A stretch of 64,000 nucleotides of DNA from Legionella sheltonii. GTDB taxonomy: Bacteria; Pseudomonadota; Gammaproteobacteria; Legionellales; Legionellaceae. The stretch lies in NCBI RefSeq assembly GCF_026191355.1, contig NZ_JAPHOQ010000019.1, positions 23,862 to 87,861 of the forward strand. Direction: 5' to 3'. The position numbers were made by a program, and so were the translations under genes. This document shows positions 48,142 through 57,361 of the stretch, one piece after another (positions within the stretch are counted from its first letter, which is position 1; every line of letters starts with the position of its first letter). Under the pieces are notes generated by a model that was given only the letters and a program-made list of their open reading frames with translations, was not told the DNA's origin and made no database searches.

Positions 48142-49128
48142 TTAAATATGACTTAATGTCAATGCGGCAGATATTATTCCTGCTGCAGGAATTGTAATGA
48201 GCCAGGAAAAGAAAATTCTTTTGAGAACATGCCAATGGGTTCCAACAATTCCGTTAGTTAAACCTACTCCAGCAATTGCTCCGGTAACGGTATGGGTGGT
48301 GGAGACGGGGACCCCACATTGAGTCGCAATAAAAAGCGAGACGGCCGCGCCAGTTTCAGCAGCACAGCCCTTCACGGTATCCAGTTTTGTAATTTTGGTA
48401 CCCATTGTACGTACGATGCGCCACCCTCCTGCCAGTGTTCCAAGACTAATGGCTGCCTGGCATGAAATAACTACCCAATAGGGAACATAAAATGGACCTT
48501 CAATCCACGCTGATGAAAACAGCAATATTGAAATGATACCCATGGTCTTTTGTCCGTCATTACTTCCATGGGTCAAGCTAAGTAGTGCTGAAGAACACAG
48601 CTGAAATCCTTTAAAAAGTTTCAGTTCAGTTTTCCTTTTATGACGTGATAATCGATCAAAAAAATAGGCCACAAGCAGCGCAACGCATAATCCAACCGCC
48701 GGCGAAATAAAAATTCCTCCAACAACTTTGATAAAACCGGATATTTTTAGGGATGACAAACCTCCTTTGGCTATTGCAGCACCGGCTAGCCCGCCAACAA
48801 GCGCGTGTGTTGAGCTTGATGGAAGTCCATAATACCAAGTGACAAGATTCCAAAAGATAGCACCGACCAATGCCGCTAAAATAAAATGTGCATCAACAAA
48901 ATCAGTATTAATCAGTCCCTCACCGATGGTTTTTGCTACGGTTAAATTAAAAACTAAAAAAGCGATGAAATTGAAAAAAGCAGCCCATAATACGGCTTGT
49001 TTAGGGGTCAAAACTTTGGTAGTAACAATCGTCGCTATAGAATTTGCTGCATCATGGAAGCCATTGATAAAGTCAAAGACATAGGCAATTAAGATAACAA
49101 AAAGTGTGAATAAAATGGCCGAGTCCAT
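48142..49128 (-). CDS. Low-affinity inorganic phosphate transporter, Pit family
   Basis: 328 residues, many hydrophobic segments. Both duplicated Pit signatures are present: DFINGFHDAANSIATIV at the N-terminus and GVPVSTTHTVTGAIAGVGL near the end, plus YYGLPSSSTHALVGG. AAGGA precedes the ATG. No DUF47 partner gene is adjacent, unlike many pit loci. Confidence 0.92.
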   Translation of the reverse strand: MDSAILFTLFVILIAYVFDFINGFHDAANSIATIVTTKVLTPKQAVLWAAFFNFIAFLVFNLTVAKTIGEGLINTDFVDAHFILAALVGAIFWNLVTWYYGLPSSSTHALVGGLAGAAIAKGGLSSLKISGFIKVVGGIFISPAVGLCVALLVAYFFDRLSRHKRKTELKLFKGFQLCSSALLSLTHGSNDGQKTMGIISILLFSSAWIEGPFYVPYWVVISCQAAISLGTLAGGWRIVRTMGTKITKLDTVKGCAAETGAAVSLFIATQCGVPVSTTHTVTGAIAGVGLTNGIVGTHWHVLKRIFFSWLITIPAAGIISAALTLSHI

Positions 49129-49220
49129 ATCTAATAGTTCCTTGCGCCATAGCTTTATCTAGTCTAATTTCTAGAAATTCAACCACTTAATTGCGGATTC
49201 CGCTCCGTTTCATCAGACTA

Positions 49221-49862
49221 TTATACATAGTAACTGCTTTTAGTCATTAATTTTGAAACAACACGCATTAACTGTTTCACGACATAGGGAAGTTCAATAC
49301 CCCCAGCCTTCAACGCAGTTGCTGCATGTTGCTCTTCATCCTCTTTCATTTGAATGAGAATTGCGTGCGTTTTTTTATCGTGCTCGGGTAATTTATCTAA
49401 ATGCCGTTGGAGATGAGTAGAGACTTGTCGCTCGGTTTCTGCAACAAAGCCTAAGCTGATTTTATCCCCCGCCAAGCCCGCAACTGCACCTAAAATCATC
49501 GAGCCGCCATACCAAAAAGGATTTAAGATGCTTGGTTTTGAATCCAATTCCGCCAATCGCGCTTCACACCAGGCCAAATGATCCGTTTCTTCAGCCGCGG
49601 CATCGCTCATTTGCTGTTTTATATGCGTTAGTTGTGCCGTTAAAGCCTGGCCTTGATAAAGTGCCTGTGCGCAAACTTCCCCCGCATGATTAACGCGCAT
49701 GAGACCCGCAATATGTTTTTTTTCTTGTATAGAAAGGTCTGTGTCGGGAAGCTTTTCTGCTGGAGATGGACGAGCACTCATTCTCTGTGCTGGAGGAAAT
49801 AAAGTACGCAGTGCATTATCCACTTCGGCTATTAGTGTATCAAGTGTGGTCATAGGAAGCAT
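49221..49862 (-). CDS. coq7: 2-polyprenyl-3-methyl-6-methoxy-1,4-benzoquinone monooxygenase
   Basis: 213 residues. This di-iron enzyme performs the last ring hydroxylation in ubiquinone synthesis. Metal-binding repeats are visible: MRVNHAGEVCAQALYQGQ with Glu and His, AAEETDHLAWCEARL, and the C-terminal KEDEEQHAATALKAGG. The length and the central GLAGDKISLGFVAETERQV fit the soluble bacterial type. A second ATG three codons in is equally possible; neither has a strong Shine-Dalgarno. Confidence 0.95.
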   Translation of the reverse strand: MLPMTTLDTLIAEVDNALRTLFPPAQRMSARPSPAEKLPDTDLSIQEKKHIAGLMRVNHAGEVCAQALYQGQALTAQLTHIKQQMSDAAAEETDHLAWCEARLAELDSKPSILNPFWYGGSMILGAVAGLAGDKISLGFVAETERQVSTHLQRHLDKLPEHDKKTHAILIQMKEDEEQHAATALKAGGIELPYVVKQLMRVVSKLMTKSSYYV

Positions 49863-49867
49863 AGTTT

Positions 49868-51508
49868 TTACAAAAATTTTGGACTTGTATCTATCATATC
49901 CTGAGGACTGGGCTCCCTGCCAGAATTTTTGGTTGCTGAGTTAGAGGTTTCTGAGTTGCGCCTGCCAAAACCGGTTTTTAACATGTCACTTGAATCACGC
50001 ACCGCTATGTCACTTGAATTAGGCACCGCTATCTCAAGGAATTCATCATCATCAAGAGCATTACCTTGGGCATCTGTTGCTCCCATGTAGTCTTTTACAT
50101 TACTTGTTATAGGGATATCAGCACAATCATGCTGCTCTTCAGCTTGATTCTCCTCAGGATAAATGGTTTTGCGACCGAGTAAATGCAGGACACCTAAAGA
50201 CAAGGCTCCGGTCGCTAAAGAGAGTGTTGCTCCTGTAGCCGCAGAAAGCGATACGCCTATTAAAGAAAATAACTGGGCAAAGGGGTAGGCTAAGGTAGAG
50301 AGCATGGACAATGCTCCAGGCCCCATAGTCGGCATAATTGCTGCGACGATAGGTGGGGCGAATACGGCGAGAGTCGCTATTAGTCCGCCAATAAAACATA
50401 CTGAGGCCAAAGCGCTGAGATATCCTAAAACCGGATGAATTTTATGTGCTGCTTTAAAGCTGACCCTCGGTGAGGTAATGGTTCTAAGCAGATAGTTTGC
50501 ACCTTTAAACAGCGCTTGTAGTCCGATAGTGGTAAGCAGCAAAAAACTGCGTATGCCCTGGGTGAAGGCATTGGTTGGCGCCCAAGAGAGGAGCTGGTTT
50601 TTTAAAAAGGAGAATGTTTCACTGAGCAAGTTAAGCGGGAACTCAAGGGCAAGTGACAGCAAATTAGTTAATGGGCTGGTAATAAACTTGAGTGTGATAA
50701 AATAAGCGATTTTAGAGCCTTTTGCCTGTGATGGCCAACCCATAAAATAGTGCCCAAAATGATAATTATTTCGTTCATCTTCATTAACAAGCGGCAAAAA
50801 AGTATCCTGCCAGGTCTTTTTTAAAAAAGAAAAAATGGAGGTTTCGGAGACTTTGGGGGCTTGTTGATCATGAAGTTCTTTTGCGGAAGTGGTTACGGGA
50901 GCTATTAATGCATCTAAAAGCTGTTCAGTACTTGGAACGAAATTGGCGTCCTCCTCAAGAAAATCGGCCAAAGTTTTGATGAGATGCCCCGTATGATAAC
51001 CGCAAGTAATGCCATCAAAAAATGATTGTGTCCCCAAAGAATAATAGCAGGCTGATTTGATTTGCGGGGCATTAAAATGGCTTAAGTCAACCGTTTGTTC
51101 TGTACTTGCCAATGGGTTTAGGGCATGTAATAAACTGCTTGCAATACCGGTAAGGGTATAGCTGGATGGCTCGCGTGAAAAAAAACGCTCAGGATTGCTG
51201 AATTTGGAGTCATAGACTTTAGGTTGTGCTCCGTTTGGGGGAACATGCATGGTGACAATATGTTGTTCGGTAGCTCCTTGCCCCACCACTCCAAACAAGA
51301 TATGCTTTTGGGTTAAGTCTTTTCTCGTATCAAGAAATGCAAAAAATGTTGCAAGTGATTCGATGGGTATTGAGTCATGCACAATAATCACATTATTGCG
51401 GTGTTCTAGTGTGATGTCTAACGCTGAAGCTTTGGTTTCAACCCGCCCGGTAGTTGCTTTAAATAAAAACGGATAGACAATATTACTAAGACGAAAATAG
51501 CCAGCCAT
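49868..51508 (-). CDS. Membrane protein with CE-clan cysteine-protease signature; candidate effector
   Basis: 546 residues from the ATG at 51508 (AAGG five bases upstream; a reading 15 codons longer has no Shine-Dalgarno). Near the N-terminus lies the order of ULP/YopJ-type peptidases: His83 in EQHIVTMHV, Asp100 in KVYDSKF, Gln161 in GTQSF and Cys169 in ITCGYH. The His-Asp gap is 17 residues, as in yeast Ulp1, and Gln-Cys is 8. Residues about 255-450 hold several hydrophobic, glycine/alanine-rich segments that could anchor it in a membrane. The acidic tail has an 8-residue tandem repeat. Activity on ubiquitin-like proteins, or acetyltransfer, is inference. Confidence 0.55.
   Translation of the reverse strand: MAGYFRLSNIVYPFLFKATTGRVETKASALDITLEHRNNVIIVHDSIPIESLATFFAFLDTRKDLTQKHILFGVVGQGATEQHIVTMHVPPNGAQPKVYDSKFSNPERFFSREPSSYTLTGIASSLLHALNPLASTEQTVDLSHFNAPQIKSACYYSLGTQSFFDGITCGYHTGHLIKTLADFLEEDANFVPSTEQLLDALIAPVTTSAKELHDQQAPKVSETSIFSFLKKTWQDTFLPLVNEDERNNYHFGHYFMGWPSQAKGSKIAYFITLKFITSPLTNLLSLALEFPLNLLSETFSFLKNQLLSWAPTNAFTQGIRSFLLLTTIGLQALFKGANYLLRTITSPRVSFKAAHKIHPVLGYLSALASVCFIGGLIATLAVFAPPIVAAIMPTMGPGALSMLSTLAYPFAQLFSLIGVSLSAATGATLSLATGALSLGVLHLLGRKTIYPEENQAEEQHDCADIPITSNVKDYMGATDAQGNALDDDEFLEIAVPNSSDIAVRDSSDMLKTGFGRRNSETSNSATKNSGREPSPQDMIDTSPKFL
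49983..50030. repeat. 24-bp tandem repeat inside the CE-clan-like gene
   Basis: Two copies (49983-50006 and 50007-50030) differ at two positions and encode the successive peptides SDIAVPNS and SDIAVRDS in the acidic tail. Confidence 0.8.
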
Positions 51509-52206
51509 ATTAACCTTGAGTCTATATAACCTACTTAAGTATACACTGTTCACTATTAATGCAACCTTAAATGCTTAAGTAACAATGCTTAATAATCTTT
51601 GTTCCGGGCAAAAAACGAATATAAGTAAGAAAGATCAGAAATAACTCACTAATTTAAAACGTCAGCTCAGTTATTCAACCATTTAGCACCATATCAACAA
51701 TGGTATTTGGTATGAATGTTCAGGTTTTGGCCAATTTCTCTATCTAACCGAAAGCAAAAACTCTCGTGAAGACTAGATGATTGTTGTAATAAACCAGAAT
51801 CCCAGGAATGCTATCGCTTGTTATTTGAACTAATTAGAAATTGGCTCCTTGATTTTAAATATGCTCTCTAAGGAATTGCTCCTTAATACCTCAGCGCAAC
51901 GCCTTTGAACACCTTATTGAATAACTTAACTTCAAAATGATCGAAAATTAGACATTTAAGTTGGCGTACTCTATGATTATAAATAGAACTTAACGGTTAA
52001 GTTGTTGTCATTTTGTGGGGCATGAGAAGAGCCATCCCCTGATCAGTGACATGTCGCCCTGGGTTTTGAGCATCTATCGAAAGTCATGACTTTCCTAGAG
52101 GTACGCTGTTTTCTAGCAACAGGCTACATACCTCTATGTATTTCAGATGTTTGAGGGCTTTGGTGTCAGACCCAAACTACTTGGATACTTAAGTGAGGAG
52201 GCCGCT
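51509..52206. other. Divergent promoter region between two candidate effectors
   Basis: About 700 AT-rich bases without a credible gene. It holds an exact 8-bp palindrome with one central base (51987-52003). Short frames in it have no coding character. Promoters for the divergent genes must lie here, but none could be fixed. Confidence 0.5.
51987..52003. promoter_or_regulatory. Palindrome, possible operator
   Basis: AACTTAAC, one base, GTTAAGTT: a perfect 17-base dyad about 200 bases before the ART-like gene. The size is right for a dimeric regulator, but it matches no motif I can name. Confidence 0.3.
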
Positions 52207-53280
52207 ATGAGAAGAAGTTTCTTTAAACTGGGAGAACTAACTGGAAAAGGAGCTGCGTTTAGAGGAGCGGTATTAAGCCAAACAGCCCAATCTGCAGGGT
52301 TACTTACAAACTATCCCGTTAGGTCCACTGTGGAGCAGGATATTGGCCATGCTGAGTTATTGAGGAGTTTACCAGAAGGGGAGGATATTATTTATCGAGG
52401 AACAGCAGGTACAGATGAAATAGTGGAGATAATGCGATCTGGTGAGATGGGTACTGGGGAATATACGAGAAGAGAATCAAATTTAGAAATTCCCGAGTTT
52501 ATTGAGATGAATAATAGTAGATGCCTTCTTTCTGCTTCTCCTTGCCGTTATACAGTTCAAGACTATGCTGAAGGCCTATCTGTTCTACCTGCCAAAGGAT
52601 ATATTATTGTGATGGGTATGCCCAAAGTATTTATTCGTCCTCAATTAGTACTGCATCTCGATAGAGAAATTTATGAGGAATACGCACGATTGAAAAATGA
52701 AAGAGAGGATCAATCGGTGCGGACAGGTTATAAGTCTATTGTTGATACAGCGCAAACAAACAATGAGGTGACAATGATTTTGGGAACTGGTGGGCAAGAT
52801 AATTGGAGACCAGAAATTGGTACTGATGTCATGAGAGTTGTTGAGATTACCGCTCCTGGTAAAATTCTAGGGAAGTTTATGGCTGCTAAAAAGGTTCACA
52901 GTCGAACGATTGATAATGAGGAGTATGTTCGGCGGCCTTGGGCTATAGAAATTGTAACTACCAGGTATTCAGATGCTCCTGATTTTAAATCTGCCTATGA
53001 GCGAATGAATCATCGCGCCGATGAACTCGGTCTGATGACTCTCTCCACTTCTGAGAGAAGGTTGCTGACGATTGAGGATGCTGAGGCAATTATGAGATCA
53101 GGAATACTCGAAGAGTTCGCACAAAATTATACTTCGGAGAAAACCGTCATATTTAGAGAGGTGCCAAAGGAAATTCCTATAGGGAATGCAGAGGCATTAG
53201 CTCAATTCATTGTTCCCGAACTTAAATCTCAATCTACCCTGCGGGAAATGATGCGAGCAGAAACCCCCACCCATTTTTAA
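52207..53280 (+). CDS. ADP-ribosyltransferase-like protein 2; candidate effector
   Basis: 357 residues from the ATG at 52207, chosen because GAGGAGG lies six bases upstream; the frame opens 20 codons earlier without one. No signal peptide. The R-S-E marks are R64 in IIYRGTAG, S109-A-S111 in LLSASP, and E187 in TNNEVTMILG, again with Asn two residues before Glu. The gaps R to second Ser (47) and Ser to Glu (76) equal those of the paralogue at 25092. Shared blocks include FIRPQ, DNWRP and RRLLTIEDA. It is divergent from the CE-clan-like gene. A GC-rich palindrome follows its stop. Confidence 0.55.
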   Translation: MRRSFFKLGELTGKGAAFRGAVLSQTAQSAGLLTNYPVRSTVEQDIGHAELLRSLPEGEDIIYRGTAGTDEIVEIMRSGEMGTGEYTRRESNLEIPEFIEMNNSRCLLSASPCRYTVQDYAEGLSVLPAKGYIIVMGMPKVFIRPQLVLHLDREIYEEYARLKNEREDQSVRTGYKSIVDTAQTNNEVTMILGTGGQDNWRPEIGTDVMRVVEITAPGKILGKFMAAKKVHSRTIDNEEYVRRPWAIEIVTTRYSDAPDFKSAYERMNHRADELGLMTLSTSERRLLTIEDAEAIMRSGILEEFAQNYTSEKTVIFREVPKEIPIGNAEALAQFIVPELKSQSTLREMMRAETPTHF

Positions 53281-53303
53281 CAGAATGTACTATCTGTCCA
53301 GCA

Positions 53304-53329
53304 CAAGGTCGGGCCAAGGCGCGGCCTTG
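53304..53329. terminator. GC-rich palindrome between convergent genes
   Basis: CAAGGTCGGGCC pairs imperfectly with GGCGCGGCCTTG. It lies between the ART-like gene and the minus-strand kinase gene and resembles the GTTGGGCC-type elements. Confidence 0.55.
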
Positions 53330-53349
53330 CTTAATCATTTATAAATTTG

Positions 53350-55407
53350 TTATTGTTGAATCCAATCTTGTACCGCTGTTATGGTTTCCTGATGCACCTG
53401 GAGAAATTGTTGGTACAGGGTTTGTGGGTAAATTTTAGGATGGTGTTGGAAATGTCGTTCCAAAGCTTCGCATGCATGGCGCATGCGGATGGTGCCACAA
53501 TAAAGGGCACTGCTTTTTATCTTATGGGTAATTTTATGAATTTCAATGAGATCTTGCTTTTCCCAAGCTTGTGTTGTTTTTATCAAATCTTTGACATTTT
53601 CTTCAATGAATAGAGGCATTATTTTTTTGAGTGCCGTTTCTGAGCCCAGATTATTTATGCCGTGAGTCAAATCAAATAATGGATACTCATCAATGGGCAG
53701 CATGGATTCAAATTTTGTGGTGGGTAAATCGTCAGTTTGTACCGTGCTGTAATGCGCCAAAAATTCCTCCAGCATGTTGCTTCGCAAGGGTTTAGTAATT
53801 ACCCGATTCATCCCAGCTTGCAAACACTCATTTTCTACATCAGCCGCCGCATGGGCGGTCAAACCAATGATCGGAGTTGGGGGTTGATTATTGTTTTGTT
53901 CATGCGCACGAAATTGTTTTGCCAGGTGTATCCCCGTAGTATCAGGCAGACCAATATCAGTTAATACCCAATCAAAAGTATGTGATTGAAATAACGCCAG
54001 CGCTTTGCTCCCTGTCGATGCAGATAAAAATCGGATACCCAATTGTTGCAAAAGATTCTCTAACATTTTTAATGCAATCGCATTATCTTCAATTAGCAGT
54101 ACAAGAGGTGAGCGACCTGAATTTGCTAGAGGATTGTTTTGCATGGTGATGGTGGATAGGGGCGGTTGATTCTGATTTGCCGGTTTTTCCGCAATGTGTA
54201 CGGGAATTGTCAGTGTAAACGTAGTTCCTGTATGGAAGGTTGAGTCCACACGTATTTTTCCTTTTAATAATTGAGTATAGCGTTTCACTATATGCAAGCC
54301 CACACCATGACCTGAGTAAATCCCTTGATCGGTAGGCGTTGCACGATAAAAGCGTTTGAAAATCTTGCTTTTATCTTTAGGCTTAATGCCAGGCCCGGTA
54401 TCTTTGACAAAAAACTCCAGGAATGTTTTTCCATGACTGTGCGACTTTGGCTTGACTCCTATCTCAACAAAACCTTTTTCCGTAAATTTAACCGCATTCC
54501 CTAATAGATTTAATAAAATCCGATGAAGTTTTACCTCATCAGTAGCTACCCATTCTGGGGTATTGATATCAATAGTGACTATTAAGTTTAAATTTTTTAG
54601 TGTGATGGTGGGAAATTCGAGTTCGGTGATGCTGCGAATCAAATCATGGACATTGCATACCGATTCATTAATTACATTTTCTTGTTGGCTGCCTGCAGCG
54701 ATAATATCGAGTACTCCGTTAAGCAGTGCTAAGAGATGCTCTCCACTGATATTAATCATGCGTGCATGTTCTTTTTCTCGAGCATTTTGAGCTTCTTGCT
54801 CCAGAATGCTCGACATGCCAATAATCCCACTTAATGGGGTACGAATATCATGACTCATGTGACGGATGAACTCATCTTTAGCTCGGTTCGCTGCTTCTGC
54901 TTTATCTTTAGCCTTCATGAGTTCGGTTTCGATTTTTTTTAGATAAGTGATGTCGATGGTATTGCCAACTATGCCAACAATCTTTCCTGATTTATCTAAT
55001 AAAGGCCTTTTAGTAGAAAGCAAAATGACTTCTTCGCCAGAAGGTAACATTGTTTTTTCTTCTCGGGACAATTCAACATTTTTTTCGATTACTTCAAGAT
55101 CATTCGCCCGAAATAGATCCGCAGTTTGTTTACTAAATAGCTCATAATCGGTTTTACCAATCACTTCACTTTCATTGCACTCCTTGATAAATTTCATATG
55201 GTGTAGGCTTTCAATACACCGTTGATTTATTCCCGCCCATACTCCCTGTAAATCTTTCCAATAGATGTCTCCAGGCAAGGCATCAAGTAGTTTTTTCAAT
55301 TGAGTGCATTGTGCTTCCAAATGATTGACTTTCCTTTGCAATGTATTGATTGTTTTTTCTAAATCGGCTACTAAATTCGTCGAATTGGAAGTTTCTTTTT
55401 TTGCCAT
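53350..55407 (-). CDS. Hybrid sensor histidine kinase (PAS-HisKA-HATPase-REC-HPt)
   Basis: 685 residues, no membrane segment, so a soluble sensor. The N-terminus is a coiled coil (about 15-42). A PAS domain follows (about 40-160, DALPGDIYWKDLQG). HisKA has the phospho-acceptor H186 in RHMSHDIRTPLSG. The ATPase domain has ILLNLLGNAVKFTEKG, KDTGPGI and GHGVGLHIVK. A receiver domain has D484 in LTDIGLPD. The C-terminal HPt domain has H628 in ITHKIKSSALYCG. This allows a four-step phosphorelay to an unlinked response regulator, which is not encoded nearby. Confidence 0.93.
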   Translation of the reverse strand: MAKKETSNSTNLVADLEKTINTLQRKVNHLEAQCTQLKKLLDALPGDIYWKDLQGVWAGINQRCIESLHHMKFIKECNESEVIGKTDYELFSKQTADLFRANDLEVIEKNVELSREEKTMLPSGEEVILLSTKRPLLDKSGKIVGIVGNTIDITYLKKIETELMKAKDKAEAANRAKDEFIRHMSHDIRTPLSGIIGMSSILEQEAQNAREKEHARMINISGEHLLALLNGVLDIIAAGSQQENVINESVCNVHDLIRSITELEFPTITLKNLNLIVTIDINTPEWVATDEVKLHRILLNLLGNAVKFTEKGFVEIGVKPKSHSHGKTFLEFFVKDTGPGIKPKDKSKIFKRFYRATPTDQGIYSGHGVGLHIVKRYTQLLKGKIRVDSTFHTGTTFTLTIPVHIAEKPANQNQPPLSTITMQNNPLANSGRSPLVLLIEDNAIALKMLENLLQQLGIRFLSASTGSKALALFQSHTFDWVLTDIGLPDTTGIHLAKQFRAHEQNNNQPPTPIIGLTAHAAADVENECLQAGMNRVITKPLRSNMLEEFLAHYSTVQTDDLPTTKFESMLPIDEYPLFDLTHGINNLGSETALKKIMPLFIEENVKDLIKTTQAWEKQDLIEIHKITHKIKSSALYCGTIRMRHACEALERHFQHHPKIYPQTLYQQFLQVHQETITAVQDWIQQ

Positions 55408-55716
55408 CTTTTTCCATTATCAATAATAATTTTTAAATTTAGCGTATATTGTTCACTCAGTTCTAAAAAACACGAATTATCCTGTATTTTAGAGCTTGGT
55501 CAATCAAGTTAATTGAAATAGAAGTAACTTGTATTTTTAAGCATAGCATAGATAAATACTTCTCTTGCTTTCTATTTGCAGCTACCTTGGATAAAGTGGC
55601 AAAGTTTTGCGCAATCGATATTGTAGAATTCTTATTGATTCAGCCGCTCTTAAAGTTGATGCTCTGTTTTATTTTTATTCTGTTATAATGGGCAAAGTTT
55701 AATATTCGGTGACATT
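55408..55716. other. Divergent promoter region
   Basis: About 310 very AT-rich bases between the kinase gene and the aminotransferase gene. A perfect TATAAT (55684-55689) lies 28 bases before the aminotransferase start, but no good -35 is at the right spacing. Confidence 0.45.
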
Positions 55717-57288
55717 ATGTTAACTCCTGATGGACATTGTGCTAATAAAATTGAAAAAGTAATGCTGTTGGCGCTCTGGGCAAATACTTTAAGAGATGAA
55801 ATTCAAACACAAGGTTTATCCGATACAAAAAAATTAATCTTTGCCGGTCTAGGAAAACCAACCTATCCCATTAATTCTCAGACTATTGCATCGTATCTCT
55901 CTTATTGGCAAAGATTAGATGATTTAACTAAAAAATGGCGATTAGAGCCTCATGGACTTGATGAAGATATAGCGATTGATTATGGAGATCCTCGGGGAGA
56001 CTATGCACCACGAAAATTAATGGCTGATGTCATGTCGCGTTGGTACGCGACAGAAATTAAAGCAGAAAACGTCTTATTTACGGTGGGTGGTATTGGTGCG
56101 CTGCGGGTATTATTTGAAACCTTTAATACGCATTATGAGGATGTGCCTGGATATCGAATTATTACCCCTTTCCCATATTATAGTGCGTATTCAAATAATC
56201 CATCGCACTGTTTGCATCCTATTCATGTGATGGATGAGCCTGGGTACAAACTCACAGCGCAAGCAGTGGAGGATAGTATTCAAGAGGCGTATACAGCCGC
56301 TGAAATGGACCATGGCTGGCCAAAAGCCGTATTGATTTGCAATCCATCCAATCCTTTGGGAAACATCATTGATGAAGACGAGTTAATAAAAATTGCTGAT
56401 GTTTTGCGTCACTATCCTGATTTGTACATCATTTTTGATGAAGCGTATACGGAGATGAGCTTTTTAGAAATGCCCTCTTTTTTAAAAATTGCCCCAGATC
56501 TTAAAGAACGGGTAATCATTCTACGTTCAGCAACTAAAGCCCTCTCCGCAGCAGGGGAACGCATGGCAGTTCTTTTAGTATTTGAATCCAGTTTGATGAA
56601 TGAAATGCTCAATAAAAACATAAGCTATTTCATTCATGCACCACGCTCAGCACAAGCAGCCTACGCCGAAACGATGGTTAATTTCGGGGCTGAGGAAAAA
56701 AAGAGTATTGCGAGTTTCTATAAGAAAAAGGTCGATTATGTCGTTGACCGCTTAAAAGCTATGGGCGCTGCCATGCCCGATCCCTTATATCAGGTAGAAG
56801 CCACTTTTTATGTTCTTGCTGACTTTAGTGATATGTTCGGTTTGCCTTTGCCAAAGGAGGCGGCGCGAGTTCTGCAGAAAACAGGGATGGTCAAAACAGA
56901 TGAAGAATTGGCTTATTATTTGTTGTTCCAAGATAACCTGATGATTACCCCTTTATCTTATTTTGGCTTGTCAAAACATGACGGTTTTATGCGCATTACG
57001 TGCAGTGGTCGAGAAAATGAATTGCTCGATTTAATGAATCGATTGGAGGGAAGGTTATTTGAGTCAAGAAAAAATAAAAAAAATATGCTTCTCGAAAAAA
57101 TAAACCAAAGACTGCCGGAGTTAGAAAAAATCGATACTCATATGTTTGATTTAATTTGTCAGAAGTTGCAAGCAGGAACTATGGAAGAAGATACCTGTTT
57201 GAATTTAAAATCCAAGAATCAAGCCCTAAGAAAAATTTATGATACGATAATCGATTTTTTTGAAATCATGAAGCATGAAGTTTATTAA
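55717..57288 (+). CDS. PLP-dependent class I/II aminotransferase with C-terminal extension
   Basis: 523 residues. Fold-type I marks are visible: TVGGIGALRVLFE, ICNPSNPLGNIID, IIFDEAYTEM, and the PLP lysine in RSATKALSAAGERM. RITCSGRENE holds the carboxylate-binding arginine. The enzyme ends near residue 450; a helical, charged extension of about 75 residues follows with no known motif. Substrate cannot be set. Convergent with argD across a shared hairpin. Confidence 0.82.
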   Translation: MLTPDGHCANKIEKVMLLALWANTLRDEIQTQGLSDTKKLIFAGLGKPTYPINSQTIASYLSYWQRLDDLTKKWRLEPHGLDEDIAIDYGDPRGDYAPRKLMADVMSRWYATEIKAENVLFTVGGIGALRVLFETFNTHYEDVPGYRIITPFPYYSAYSNNPSHCLHPIHVMDEPGYKLTAQAVEDSIQEAYTAAEMDHGWPKAVLICNPSNPLGNIIDEDELIKIADVLRHYPDLYIIFDEAYTEMSFLEMPSFLKIAPDLKERVIILRSATKALSAAGERMAVLLVFESSLMNEMLNKNISYFIHAPRSAQAAYAETMVNFGAEEKKSIASFYKKKVDYVVDRLKAMGAAMPDPLYQVEATFYVLADFSDMFGLPLPKEAARVLQKTGMVKTDEELAYYLLFQDNLMITPLSYFGLSKHDGFMRITCSGRENELLDLMNRLEGRLFESRKNKKNMLLEKINQRLPELEKIDTHMFDLICQKLQAGTMEEDTCLNLKSKNQALRKIYDTIIDFFEIMKHEVY

Positions 57289-57303
57289 TTGAAGAGTCAA
57301 AAG

Positions 57304-57334
57304 AAGCGGAGCTCTGATTATGGGAGCTCCGCTT
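57304..57334. terminator. Bidirectional hairpin between convergent genes
   Basis: AAGCGGAGCTC (57304-57314) pairs perfectly with GAGCTCCGCTT (57324-57334). Confidence 0.75.
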
Positions 57335-57361
57335 ATCCCGATCTTAGGATCTGAGTCGAGA

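Noticed and set aside
53280..53349. CRISPR-like repeats among the palindromes
   Set aside because: No regularly spaced direct repeats or cas genes anywhere in the window; the palindromes are dispersed single copies.
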